A DNA stretch of 22,131 bases. It comes from HGM11416 sp045596285. Lineage in GTDB: Bacteria; Bacillota; Clostridia; Christensenellales; Borkfalkiaceae. The notes beneath the pieces were generated by a model. The model did not search any database. It was given only the letters and a program-made list of their open reading frames with translations, and was not told the DNA's origin. Shown here in pieces: positions 4,874-13,483 of the stretch. Position 1 is the stretch's first letter; every line of letters begins with the position of its first letter. Made by a program: the position numbers and the translations under genes. The stretch covers positions 1 to 22,131 of the forward strand of contig JAZOCA010000144.1 of the NCBI GenBank assembly GCA_045596285.1, in the 5' to 3' direction.

Positions 4874-7800
4874 TTAAACGAACTCTATTATATTTTCGTC
4901 TATATCCCCAAAAATATCCTTAATTCTATCTTTAAAATTAGCGCTAATAACAACCCTTTTTAGCCCCGAACATCTTTCAAACGCCGCAGTACGTATATCC
5001 CTTACAGATTTAGGAATAACTACTTCCGTTAGCGAAGAACATCCATCAAATGCCTCTCTACCGATATAAGTAACACTATTTGGTATTTCTATTGAAGTAA
5101 GAGCCTTACAAAAATCAAACGCCCAGTCTCCAATCTCTTTAACTTCGTTTGGCATTTTTACCGATGCAAGTGATTCGCAACCTGAAAAGAGCCGATTCGC
5201 AATAGAAGTAACACCATTAGAAATGGTTGCAGATTTAAGAGATTCACATGAAGAAAAAGCGCCATAGCCTATTTTTGTAACACTATTTGGTATTTCTATT
5301 GATTGAAGAGACCTGCAATAACTAAAGGATTCTTTACCAATAAACGTAACCGTTTCTGGGATTTTTACTGATGTAAAACTGCAAAAAACAAAAGCGTAAT
5401 CACCGATAGACGTTATTCCACTTTGCATAGTTATAGATTTAAGCAAGTAACATCCGTAAAAAGCAAAACCATCAATAGCCGTAATTGTTTTTGGCAGAAT
5501 TATTGATTCAAGTGAACTACAATTTTCAAAAACGCCGTATTCAATTTTATTTAAAGACTCGGGAAGGTTAATTTCAGTTAAAAACTCGCAGTCACCAAAA
5601 GCATACCTTTTGATTTCTTTTACGGAATTTGGCAAATAAGCCTTTGTAAAGGCGCTACCGCGATATTCTCCGGCATTAATAACGGTAACACCATCTTCTA
5701 CCACTAAAAGTTTATCTGGCTGTTTATACTTTAAGGGTAAGCCACTTTCTATTCCGATAATCACTTTACAAAGAGAAAACACCCAATCGTAATATGCAAA
5801 TTTTTCTGGAATAAAAATCTTTTTTAAATGCGGAAGTTCAAAATCATAATAATCGTATATAATTTTTAGATTTTTTGGAAAATAAATTTCTTCTAAGGAA
5901 TCACATTCTATAAATACATCTGCGTATATATGAGATATATTATCCGAAAACTTTACCTTTTTAAGTTTTGAACATCTACTAAAAACTTCGGTCCCTATTT
6001 CCATTACGCTATTTGGAATGTCTATTGAAGTAAGTGATTCGCAATCATCAAAGGCGTTATCACCTATCGTGGTAACGCTATTTGGAATGTCTATTGAAGT
6101 AAGTGATTCGCAGGCCTCAAAAGAGTCTTTTCCAATAGAAGTTATTCCGTTTGGCAAGCATATTGAAGATAAAGAATTGCATCCATAAAATAAGTTATCG
6201 GAAATAGTTTTAATTGAATTAGGCAAAGAAACAGAAGTAAACGAAGTACAATTACCAAAAGCGGCACCACCAATAGAAGTAACGCTATTTGGGATTTCTA
6301 TTGAAGATAAAGATTCACATCCCCCAAAAGCACCCCAACCAATAGAAGTAATACCGTATGGTATTGTTATGTTTTGCAATTTTGGGCAGAAAGAAAATGC
6401 AAAATCTCTTATTTCTTTTATATCCTTTGGTAAAACCACGTTCATAACTGGCTGATTATCTATATATAGTTCCCCCCTATAGTTTGCTGTTTTTGCAAAA
6501 GTTTTCGTAAGGGCTATCATATTTTTTTCTAATTCGCTTTTAGAAGACGTATCTACCTTTAACAACTGCTCTAACTTTTTGTCGTTTTTATTGATATTAA
6601 GCCAGTCTTTAAGAGTTCCTTGATAATACAAACTTAAATCGACGAAATCTTTACGCCAATATGCTCTTGAGCCAAAAGCAGAAAAATGAAGACTTTTAAC
6701 ACTTTTAGGAATTACTAATTCTCTTAATGAATAACACCCATCGAAAGCACGTTCTTCTATTTTTTCGACGCCATTCGGAACATACACGCTACGCAACGAT
6801 TCACAATACCAAAAAGCACCTTTTGAAATTTCTTTAACCTTTTTAGGAATAATTATAGATAAAAGTGACTTACAATAATAAAAACAATTTTCATCTATTT
6901 TATCTATTTTTTTAGGTAAATTAATAGACGTAAGCGAATAGCAATTTTGAAAAGCTCCCGCTCCAAGTTCTTTTATTGTATTAGGTAAAACAACTTCTTT
7001 TAATTCTTGTCCGCTAAAAATATAATCGTCTATCCTTTTTAATGGCTTATTTTTTATTCTTTTATTAAAAAGTCTTAACAAACTGAATTTTTTTAAAGGA
7101 AGTTGTATTTTATTAGGAACGGTAAGTTTTTCTGTGCTTTTTGGCAAATACAATATATAATTATTCGTTATAATAATTTCAGATGCACTTTTTGCAAAAT
7201 TAAGGAAAGCGTCTAAATCATTATTTTCAATATTTTCGGGTACGTATAGCATTTTTACAGACGAGCGAGTAAAACTAACGTATTCAAAAGTTTTATTTTT
7301 AGTAGGTGTTAAAGCAAGCCCCGTTAACTTCAAAGTGGGTTTTAAGTTAAGAACTTCTTCCATTTCTTTTACGTTATACGGCATAGAAACAAACCCAACG
7401 TATTCCCCACCGAATTCGTTAAGTTGCTTATGTTTATAAAGGTTTAATTCATCTTTAAAGGGCGTGCCCATGCGCGCAAACAAACCGTGACCGTTCTTTA
7501 TAAACTCACGCGATTCGCTAACGTTAAAACAACGCGGATAAATATCTTCACCGCCCTTATAACTGCTTTCTCCCAAATAAAATAGTTCGTTAAGTGCTTT
7601 TCTTACGCCTTTTAAAGAATTTTTTACACTTTTAAATAATTTAACGCCATCTACAGAACAAGAACTATCTTTTAAAGTGTATATTTTGCCGTAAATAAAA
7701 CAAACGTCACGCACCAAAGAAAGGGCTACGGCGTTGCCTTCGTATTCTTCTGCAACACAAAGAAGTTCGTTAAACAAATTAAATGCAGGAACGTAATAAA

Positions 7801-9730
7801 ACAGCGGGCCGTACGTAGGGCATTCCCCTTTGCAAGTAATTGTTAAAATTTGCCTTAAAACGCACTGCTTAAGTTCTTTGCCGTTAACCACTAATTCATT
7901 AGAAATATTTAAAAGCAAGGTAAAATCTAAAATATTAGCGCACGCAAAAAGTTCGCCGTAAAAGGCGCGCATATATTCCTTTTTTATTACGTTATCTACT
8001 TTTATTACAAAAAGTTTAATAACTTCTTCCCAGTATGCATTTGAATAATTAGAAAAAAGTTGGGCTATAGGTCGATTATCAACCATTTTACCATAATGCT
8101 CGTCTATTCCGTCTTCAAAGAAAGAAAGGGCTGTAAAATATTCTAAGAACATTTTATGGTAGAACTTGCCGTTTGCATAAATAGCGCGATTTTGCAGATA
8201 TTCAAGCAAGAATTCACACCTTTTAGCGCAAGCACTGTTTTCTTCGCCATACTTATCTTTTAAAATACTGTTAAAAATTCCTTCAAAACTGATAGATAAG
8301 CCCAAAGAATCGCTAATATACCTTTCGCGCGAAAAAGCCTTTAATATATCGCTTAAATCTCGCTTTATCATGTCTTCATAAACTTTAGGCAAATAAATTC
8401 CCGTATGCCCTTCGCTATCTTGGCGGAAAGTTATTTCAGAAACGGCATCTAAAATACCAACTACGGTTTGCGGAATATTCCCTTCGTTTTGATAAACAAG
8501 GGCAAGTTGAGAAAGAAGTAATGGATTAGCGCGAATTTCTTCGTTTAAATCTTTAACGCGAATAAAAAATTCTTTACCTTTTTCTTCCGCACCAAACAAA
8601 ATAAACAAGTTGCTTCCAAGTTTTTCTATTTCGCTATCGGTCAACTTATCTAAACTGTATTTTTTAACTTCTGCGTCGTTAAAAGCAAAAAGTTCACTAT
8701 CTTTTTCATTACGGCCAGTAAGTATTATCGCCGTACTTTCGCGGTAATTATCGTAAAAGGCGCTAATCTTTTTCATAAAATCACGCGTGGCGCTTTTCGT
8801 TGTGATTTCATCTAACCCGTCTAAAACTAAAACTAAATCCCTTACCTGCAATAATCTGTTAAAATTATCTAAACTAAAGAAGGATCTTTTTCCGCAAACA
8901 GAATGAAATTCTTGATATAGTAAAGTTAAAATATCTTCTTTACTTTCACTAACCGCGCAACATTCTAAAGTAATAACAAGTTTATCTTTTGCGCAGGCTT
9001 CAATTTGATTTACGTACTGCGTTTTACCGCTACCCGCCGGGCCGTAAATAAAAGAAATAGTCCCGCTATAGGTCAGTTCTTCGGGGTTTTCTACACTTTT
9101 AACCGCCTTTAAATTTTCATCACGCAAGGTAATTTTTCTGTAAATATATAAATCTTCCGCGTGGTAATTTTTATCTTTTACGTTGTTTAAATTAGTGTTT
9201 AAAGGTATTAACTTAATATAATTTTTATTTACCTTATTAGTATAAAGTTCGTAAAAATTATCGCAAATTCTTTCACCGCATTTAACGGCTATTTCGTTTA
9301 AAATTCTTTCGCTTATAACGCCGTTTTCGCCTATAACTATTACGCTTAAGTTATTAATAAGGCTTTTGCTATGCGCGCTTAATTTATTTAAATACTCTTC
9401 GTAAACTTGCAAATTCTCACACACGGGAACTATGGCTTTTTTCCAGTATTCGCTATGATCACCGCAAAGTTTTTTATCTATTTCTTCAAGTTCCCACGCC
9501 ATACCCACGCTGTTTAAAGAACTTTTTGTAATTATAGGCATAAAAATATGCGCAGAAGTAGCGGCGGCTTTGCTCCATTCCACGAAATCGCCTTGGCAAT
9601 CTTCACTTGAAACAAGTGGGATTATACCCGCTTGAATTAGTTTTTGCTCTATTTGATTTTTTAGGTTTTCATCTACACCCGTCCAACTAATAAAGACGTC
9701 GCATTGTATTAAATCTGCACGTATAGCCAT
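4874..9730 (-). CDS. TIR-NACHT-LRR protein: bacterial NLR-like receptor, probable anti-phage sensor
   Basis: A 1618-aa cytoplasmic protein in three parts. Residues ~10-140 are a TIR domain (CDVFISW at 10-16; GIIPLVSSEDCQGD; WELEE at 79-83, with E83 four residues after W79 where TIR NADases carry the catalytic glutamate). Residues ~225-450 are a NACHT/STAND NTPase: Walker A GPAGSGKT (230-237), Walker B LVLVLDGLDE (299-308), sensor ILTGRN, then NPLLLSQLAL; YHKMFLEYFTALSFF near 522-537 is the helical segment typical after NACHT. Residues ~900-1610 hold about 23 BspA-type LRRs of 23 aa (AFxxCxSLTSIxIPNSVTxIG). By family knowledge, the LRRs would sense a ligand, NACHT would oligomerise and TIR would cleave NAD+. 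There is no signal peptide, so it is not a surface adhesin. The start is ATG 9730, with AGGAG seven bases upstream; an upstream TTG lacks a site. Own promoter, single gene. Confidence 0.88.
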   Translation of the reverse strand: MAIRADLIQCDVFISWTGVDENLKNQIEQKLIQAGIIPLVSSEDCQGDFVEWSKAAATSAHIFMPIITKSSLNSVGMAWELEEIDKKLCGDHSEYWKKAIVPVCENLQVYEEYLNKLSAHSKSLINNLSVIVIGENGVISERILNEIAVKCGERICDNFYELYTNKVNKNYIKLIPLNTNLNNVKDKNYHAEDLYIYRKITLRDENLKAVKSVENPEELTYSGTISFIYGPAGSGKTQYVNQIEACAKDKLVITLECCAVSESKEDILTLLYQEFHSVCGKRSFFSLDNFNRLLQVRDLVLVLDGLDEITTKSATRDFMKKISAFYDNYRESTAIILTGRNEKDSELFAFNDAEVKKYSLDKLTDSEIEKLGSNLFILFGAEEKGKEFFIRVKDLNEEIRANPLLLSQLALVYQNEGNIPQTVVGILDAVSEITFRQDSEGHTGIYLPKVYEDMIKRDLSDILKAFSRERYISDSLGLSISFEGIFNSILKDKYGEENSACAKRCEFLLEYLQNRAIYANGKFYHKMFLEYFTALSFFEDGIDEHYGKMVDNRPIAQLFSNYSNAYWEEVIKLFVIKVDNVIKKEYMRAFYGELFACANILDFTLLLNISNELVVNGKELKQCVLRQILTITCKGECPTYGPLFYYVPAFNLFNELLCVAEEYEGNAVALSLVRDVCFIYGKIYTLKDSSCSVDGVKLFKSVKNSLKGVRKALNELFYLGESSYKGGEDIYPRCFNVSESREFIKNGHGLFARMGTPFKDELNLYKHKQLNEFGGEYVGFVSMPYNVKEMEEVLNLKPTLKLTGLALTPTKNKTFEYVSFTRSSVKMLYVPENIENNDLDAFLNFAKSASEIIITNNYILYLPKSTEKLTVPNKIQLPLKKFSLLRLFNKRIKNKPLKRIDDYIFSGQELKEVVLPNTIKELGAGAFQNCYSLTSINLPKKIDKIDENCFYYCKSLLSIIIPKKVKEISKGAFWYCESLRSVYVPNGVEKIEERAFDGCYSLRELVIPKSVKSLHFSAFGSRAYWRKDFVDLSLYYQGTLKDWLNINKNDKKLEQLLKVDTSSKSELEKNMIALTKTFAKTANYRGELYIDNQPVMNVVLPKDIKEIRDFAFSFCPKLQNITIPYGITSIGWGAFGGCESLSSIEIPNSVTSIGGAAFGNCTSFTSVSLPNSIKTISDNLFYGCNSLSSICLPNGITSIGKDSFEACESLTSIDIPNSVTTIGDNAFDDCESLTSIDIPNSVMEIGTEVFSRCSKLKKVKFSDNISHIYADVFIECDSLEEIYFPKNLKIIYDYYDFELPHLKKIFIPEKFAYYDWVFSLCKVIIGIESGLPLKYKQPDKLLVVEDGVTVINAGEYRGSAFTKAYLPNSVKEIKRYAFGDCEFLTEINLPESLNKIEYGVFENCSSLESIILPKTITAIDGFAFYGCYLLKSITMQSGITSIGDYAFVFCSFTSVKIPETVTFIGKESFSYCRSLQSIEIPNSVTKIGYGAFSSCESLKSATISNGVTSIANRLFSGCESLASVKMPNEVKEIGDWAFDFCKALTSIEIPNSVTYIGREAFDGCSSLTEVVIPKSVRDIRTAAFERCSGLKRVVISANFKDRIKDIFGDIDENIIEFV
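5010..7035 (-). repeat. Tandem 69-bp coding repeats (BspA-type LRR array)
   Basis: The 3' part of the TIR-NACHT gene repeats every 69 bp (23 codons). Positions 6006-6043 and 6075-6112 are identical over 38 bases, and similar units with ACGCTATTTGG or ACACTATTTGG recur around 5068, 5279 and 6281. Two stretches break the array: about residues 1010-1090 (YQGTLKDWLNI...) and about 1310-1380. Some units are nearly identical in DNA and others strongly diverged, which fits recent local duplication inside an older array. Confidence 0.85.
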
Positions 9731-9766
9731 TTGCCATCTCCTAAGCAAGTAAAAAATATCTATACT

Positions 9767-9795
9767 ATTATACCATAACCATTTATAAATTTCAA
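9767..9795 (-). promoter_or_regulatory. Promoter of the TIR-NACHT-LRR gene
   Basis: Minus strand: TTGAAA (9790-9795), 17 bases, TATAAT (9767-9772). 11 of 12 bases match consensus, so the gene should be expressed constitutively at a fair level unless repressed. The leader would be about 30 bases. Confidence 0.75.
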
Positions 9796-9848
9796 TAATA
9801 TATCTTACTTTTTTCTTTCATTTGATTTAAACTGCTAGAAAAAAAACC

Positions 9849-9883
9849 AAAAAAGTGTACCTATAGCACGATTAACCGCTATT
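9849..9883 (-). repeat. Dispersed intergenic element, copy E
   Basis: Minus strand: AATAGCGGTTAATCG, TGC, TATAGG, then TACACTTTTTT. ATAGC and GCTAT form a 5-bp inverted repeat around a 10-base centre. It is close to copy B including the trailing ACACTTTT. It lies between the galE terminator and the TIR-NACHT promoter and is the only copy in minus orientation. Confidence 0.7.
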
Positions 9884-9888
9884 TAGCA

Positions 9889-9922
9889 AACAAAAAAACG
9901 GCAGAATAATCTTGCCGTTTTT
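9889..9922 (-). terminator. Terminator of galE
   Basis: AAAAACGGCA (9894-9903) and TGCCGTTTTT (9913-9922) form a 10-bp stem with a 9-base loop, followed on the minus strand by a T-run. It isolates galE from the TIR-NACHT gene. Confidence 0.85.
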
Positions 9923-9944
9923 TAGCCTTTTTATAAGTTTATTA

Positions 9945-10964
9945 TCAATCTTCAACGTATCCGTCTGGGTTTTTAAGTTGCCAGTTAAGTTGGTCTTTAC
10001 ACATATCGTCTAAAGTTTTCTTTGCTTCAAACCCAAGATATTCTTTAGCGTAAGCGGTATCTGCATAACAAACCGCAATATCGCCGGGGCGACGGGGCGC
10101 AATTTCGTAAGGAATGGGTTTGCCAAGCGCTTTTGAAAAACCGTTAATCATTTCTAAAACACTATAACCGCAACCAGTTCCTAAGTTAACTACGTATAAA
10201 CCGCTACCAGATAAAAGTTTATCAACTGCTAAAACGTGACCGCAAGCAAGGTCTACTACGTGAATATAATCGCGAACGCCAGTTCCATCAGGAGTATCGT
10301 AATCGTTGCCAAAAACGTTAACCTTGGGAAGTTTGCCTACTGCAACCTTGGTAATATATGGGCAAAGGTTGTTGGGAATACCGTTGGGGTCTTCGCCTAT
10401 TAAACCGCTTTCGTGTGCGCCAACAGGGTTAAAATATCTTAAAATACCTATATTCCAACTGTTATCCGCTTTGAAAACGTCCTTTAAAATGTATTCGATA
10501 AATAATTTTGTAGAACCGTAAGGGTTAGTGGTTGAAAGGGGGAAATCTTCGGTAATAGGAACCGTGTGGGGGTTTCCGTAAACGGTTGCAGAAGAAGAGA
10601 ATACAAGATTTTTACAGCCTGCATCACGCATTGCTTCAAGCAAAATAATCAATCCGCCGATATTATTGTGATAATATTCAACGGGTTTTGCAACCGATTC
10701 ACCAACAGCCTTAAAACCTGCAAAGTTAATAACCGCGTCTATTTTATGTTCCTTGAAAATTCTATCAAGCGCTTCACGGTTTAAAATGCTTTCTTTATAA
10801 AATTGAACTTTTTTACCGCTAATTTTTTCAATTCTTTCTACGGCAATACTTTTACTGTTAGATAAATCGTCTATAATAACGACTTCGTATCCCGACTTCA
10901 TAAGTTCTATACAAGTGTGGCTACCGATATATCCCGCGCCACCGGTTACAAGAATAGTTTTCAT
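9945..10964 (-). CDS. galE: UDP-glucose 4-epimerase
   Basis: Interconverts UDP-glucose and UDP-galactose (and in some homologues the N-acetyl forms) with tightly bound NAD+, in the Leloir pathway; cytoplasmic. At 339 aa it is the normal length. GGAGYIGSH (residues 8-16) binds NAD; SSSATVYG and the catalytic Y149-x-x-x-K153 in NPYGSTK are intact; the C-terminal part has RYFNPVGAH and RRPGDIAVCYAD, standard GalE features. AAGGAG sits before the ATG at 10964. The gene lies 143 bases downstream of a sugar-kinase gene resembling N-acetylhexosamine kinase, the pairing seen in bifidobacterial lacto-N-biose/galacto-N-biose use. No convincing promoter is seen in the gap, so the two are probably cotranscribed. 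Confidence 0.96.
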   Translation of the reverse strand: MKTILVTGGAGYIGSHTCIELMKSGYEVVIIDDLSNSKSIAVERIEKISGKKVQFYKESILNREALDRIFKEHKIDAVINFAGFKAVGESVAKPVEYYHNNIGGLIILLEAMRDAGCKNLVFSSSATVYGNPHTVPITEDFPLSTTNPYGSTKLFIEYILKDVFKADNSWNIGILRYFNPVGAHESGLIGEDPNGIPNNLCPYITKVAVGKLPKVNVFGNDYDTPDGTGVRDYIHVVDLACGHVLAVDKLLSGSGLYVVNLGTGCGYSVLEMINGFSKALGKPIPYEIAPRRPGDIAVCYADTAYAKEYLGFEAKKTLDDMCKDQLNWQLKNPDGYVED

Positions 10965-11107
10965 ATTTATCTCCTTAATTTTAATGCTTAAAAACTAATA
11001 ATATTCTAAACCCAACTGCAAAAAATTGCAAGTAAAAGTAGTAATTTTTTTAAATTAGCAAGGGGCAATCGCCCAAACCATATAAATCTTTCAACTTAAA
11101 AGATAAA

Positions 11108-12223
11108 TTAGCCCTTTAAAACGTACTCGGTATAATATTTATTTACGATTGCGTTCATTTGTTCAAACTGCTCTTCCATATCCTTAACTAACTTGAATTG
11201 TGTTCTAGTTCTATCTAAATTGTGATTTTCGCGTTTAATTCTAAAATAGGTGTCTCCGTTTAAATGGTCGGTTAAAAATCTTATACCGCATTCATACGTC
11301 ATCATAATAGCGCCTAAAGCCAAGCAGTCCGCTTCTTCTTTGGTTATGCTTGCGCCTAACGCACAAAGATAGCCTTTAACGTACTCTTCAAAAAGAGAAA
11401 TAGAAAAGTTAACCTTAGATAAATCTTTTTCGTCTTCTGCAGCGGGGTTACATCCAAAGCGTATAGAATCGCCAAAGTCGTAACAAATAGTGCCGGGCAT
11501 AATAGTATCTAAGTCTATAACGGCAACGGCTTTACCGGTTGCATTATCTATTAAAACGTTATTTAACTTCGTGTCGTTATGGGTAACTTTTAGGGGAATA
11601 ACACCATCTTCTAAACGCTTAACTAATTTAGAAGTTAAATCTTTACGGGCAAGGGCAAACTCAATTTCTTCTTTAACAAAATCTCTTCTGCCAGAAATAT
11701 TTTCTTCAATCGCCTTTTCAAGCGCTTCAAATCTTTTAACCGTATTGTGGAAATTTGGTAGCGGTTCGTAAAGTTTAGAAGCATCGAACTTAGCAAGTAA
11801 GTTGGCGAAATTGCCAAAAGCCACCGCACTTTGATAAAAATGTTCGGGTTTTTCTACTACTTGATATGCGGTTGAATCGTCTATAAAAACGTATACTCTA
11901 AAGAAATTTTCGCCATCCGTATAATAAGGCTTACCGTCGATAGAATCAACTACCGTTAAAGATTCACGGTCGGGATCGCCACCTTCTTTCTTTATTTGCT
12001 CGCGCGCAAATTCGGTTACTAACTTAATGTTATTCATAAGCGCGGGAACGTCTGTGAAAAGATTAGAGTTTACGCGCTGTAAAATATATTTATGTTCCCC
12101 TTTTTCATCTGCAGTTATCAGTAAAAAAGTTTGATTAATATGACCTTCGCCGTAAGGCTCGCAAGAAAGAAAACTTCCCTTAACCTTAAATTGAGTGCTG
12201 ATAGTTTTAAAATCGTAAGCCAT
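11108..12223 (-). CDS. N-acetylhexosamine 1-kinase-like phosphotransferase (APH fold)
   Basis: Likely phosphorylates a sugar at C1 with ATP, probably GalNAc or GlcNAc by analogy to bifidobacterial NahK; the substrate is inferred. At 371 aa it matches that family (about 360). Its kinase fold is that of aminoglycoside/choline phosphotransferases: catalytic D217 and N222 in THNDTKLNN (a variant of HGDxxxxN), then metal-binding D237 in AVIDLDTIMPG, followed by CYDFGDSIRFG, a stretch typical of the NahK group. The N-terminal GEGHINQTFLL is the nucleotide-binding loop and KYILQRVN carries the candidate ATP-binding region. AAAGGAAAG precedes the ATG at 12223. galE follows downstream. The GH112 phosphorylase and uridylyltransferase that complete the bifidobacterial pathway are not in this window. 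Confidence 0.8.
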   Translation of the reverse strand: MAYDFKTISTQFKVKGSFLSCEPYGEGHINQTFLLITADEKGEHKYILQRVNSNLFTDVPALMNNIKLVTEFAREQIKKEGGDPDRESLTVVDSIDGKPYYTDGENFFRVYVFIDDSTAYQVVEKPEHFYQSAVAFGNFANLLAKFDASKLYEPLPNFHNTVKRFEALEKAIEENISGRRDFVKEEIEFALARKDLTSKLVKRLEDGVIPLKVTHNDTKLNNVLIDNATGKAVAVIDLDTIMPGTICYDFGDSIRFGCNPAAEDEKDLSKVNFSISLFEEYVKGYLCALGASITKEEADCLALGAIMMTYECGIRFLTDHLNGDTYFRIKRENHNLDRTRTQFKLVKDMEEQFEQMNAIVNKYYTEYVLKG

Positions 12224-12262
12224 AATTTTTACTTTCCTTTTGTTTTTTTATTTTTCGCTTAT

Positions 12263-12291
12263 ATTTTAATATAAACTTTTCTCTTTTGCAA
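12263..12291 (-). promoter_or_regulatory. Candidate promoter of the hexosamine-kinase/galE pair
   Basis: Minus strand: TTGCAA (12286-12291), 17 bases, TAAAAT (12263-12268). The match is moderate (4 of 6 and 5 of 6). The rest of 12292-12457 is AT-rich with a weak AAGTA/TACTT hairpin near 12350-12365 that may serve cysK as a terminator. Confidence 0.4.
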
Positions 12292-12457
12292 TAGGTTTTT
12301 AACTTTTTTATAAAATTTGCAATGATATTGTCCTTTTATCCAAAAAAGGAAGTACATAAATACTTAACAATAAAAAGAATTACAACTCAACTCTTTTTTA
12401 AGGCTTAATTTCTATCATCTTAAATTCAAAATAGCTTTTTTAATTATACAACAAAGA

Positions 12458-13384
12458 TTAATCAAAAAGCGGAGTGGAAAAATACCTTTCACCAGTATCG
12501 GCAAATAGCGTTAAAACAACCTTTCCGCACCCGAGTTTTTTAGCAATTTGCTTGCTTGCCCAAAAATTACTTCCGCTTGAAATCCCGCAAAGCATACCCT
12601 GCGAAAGAGCAAGTTCCTTTGCACTTTTTATTGCGTTTTCGTCGCTAACGGTTATAACTCCTTGCAACTCGTCTAAATTAAAAAATGGGGGGATTATTCC
12701 GTCGCCTATACCCATCTGCAAATGCTCGCCTATTTTTTCTCCTGTTAACGCAGAAGCATTTTCGGGCTCTACCGCGTAAACTTGCAAATCGCAATAAACT
12801 TCCTTAAGCCGTTTTGCCATTCCGCCAAGCGTACCGCCAGAGCCAACGCCTAAACAAAGCGCGTGCGGTGTTATTCCATTTAAATCTTTAATTATTTCAT
12901 TCGCCGTGTAACAGTAATGCGCGTCACGATTTAATAAATTATTAAACTGATCTGGACGAAAGGCGTTTTTTGTGATACTCGCGATTTCATCAGCCTTAAT
13001 AAAACAACGCTTAATACAATCGCCTATGTCGCCGTAATCTTCAACGGTTACGACTGTTGCCCCGTACTGCAAAATAAGTTTTCTTCTTTCTTCGCTTACC
13101 GAAGATGGAATAACTATCACGCATTTTAGCCCTATAACCGAGCAAATCATCGCAAGACTTATTCCCTGATTACCGCTTGAAACTTCCACAATAGTGGTGT
13201 TTTTTGTTATACGTCCTTGACTTTTTGCGCCCATAATCATATTGTATGCCGACCGCGTTTTAACCGATGCGCCTACGTTTAAAAATTCGCATTTCGCGTA
13301 AATATCCGCGCTGTTTTTTTCTGTTTTTTTCAGTTTTATAAGCGGTGTATTTCCTATAAACTGCAATATATTTTTACCTATCAT
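12458..13384 (-). CDS. Cysteine synthase family PLP enzyme (O-acetylserine sulfhydrylase-like, variant motifs)
   Basis: A 308-aa fold-type II PLP enzyme that most likely makes cysteine from O-acetylserine and sulfide in the cytoplasm. GNTPLIKL (residues 11-18) and the PLP-lysine K42 in GASVKTRSA are clear, as are SSGNQG (69-74, the substrate loop), the glycine-rich phosphate loop GVGSGGTLGG around 178-187 and GISSGSNF near the C terminus. Several motifs differ from classic CysK: SVKTR for SVKDR, SSGNQG for TSGNTG, and LQMGIGDGIIP for IQGIGAGFIP. This points to a sub-branch that could use another acceptor or donor, so I leave the symbol blank. It is a single gene. A TATAAT -10 at 13403-13408 implies a very short leader; the ribosome site is weak (AGGCAG). 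Confidence 0.85.
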   Translation of the reverse strand: MIGKNILQFIGNTPLIKLKKTEKNSADIYAKCEFLNVGASVKTRSAYNMIMGAKSQGRITKNTTIVEVSSGNQGISLAMICSVIGLKCVIVIPSSVSEERRKLILQYGATVVTVEDYGDIGDCIKRCFIKADEIASITKNAFRPDQFNNLLNRDAHYCYTANEIIKDLNGITPHALCLGVGSGGTLGGMAKRLKEVYCDLQVYAVEPENASALTGEKIGEHLQMGIGDGIIPPFFNLDELQGVITVSDENAIKSAKELALSQGMLCGISSGSNFWASKQIAKKLGCGKVVLTLFADTGERYFSTPLFD

Positions 13385-13439
13385 CTAATAATACTGCCTA
13401 ATATTATAGTATTCAAATAGGATGATAATTGATTCGCAA

Positions 13440-13481
13440 AAATAAAAAAAGTGGCGATAATCGCTTTATACCGCCACTTTT
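13440..13481 (-). terminator. Bidirectional terminator with dispersed-motif loop (copy F)
   Basis: AAAGTGGCG (13448-13456) and CGCCACTTT (13472-13480) form a 9-bp stem, flanked by A-rich and T-rich tails. The 15-base loop together with the stem edge reads GGCGATAATCGCTTTATACC, a member of the dispersed family. It starts three bases after the stop of the membrane-protein gene. Confidence 0.85.
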
Positions 13482-13483
13482 AT

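Noticed and set aside
4874..9730. Surface BspA-like adhesin
   Set aside because: The LRRs match that type, but there is no signal peptide, sorting signal or membrane helix, and the N-terminal half is TIR plus NACHT.
11065..11076. GGGC-AATC-GCCC hairpin downstream of the hexosamine kinase gene as a terminator
   Set aside because: The stem is only 4 bp and has no adjoining T-run, so I left it out of the feature list.
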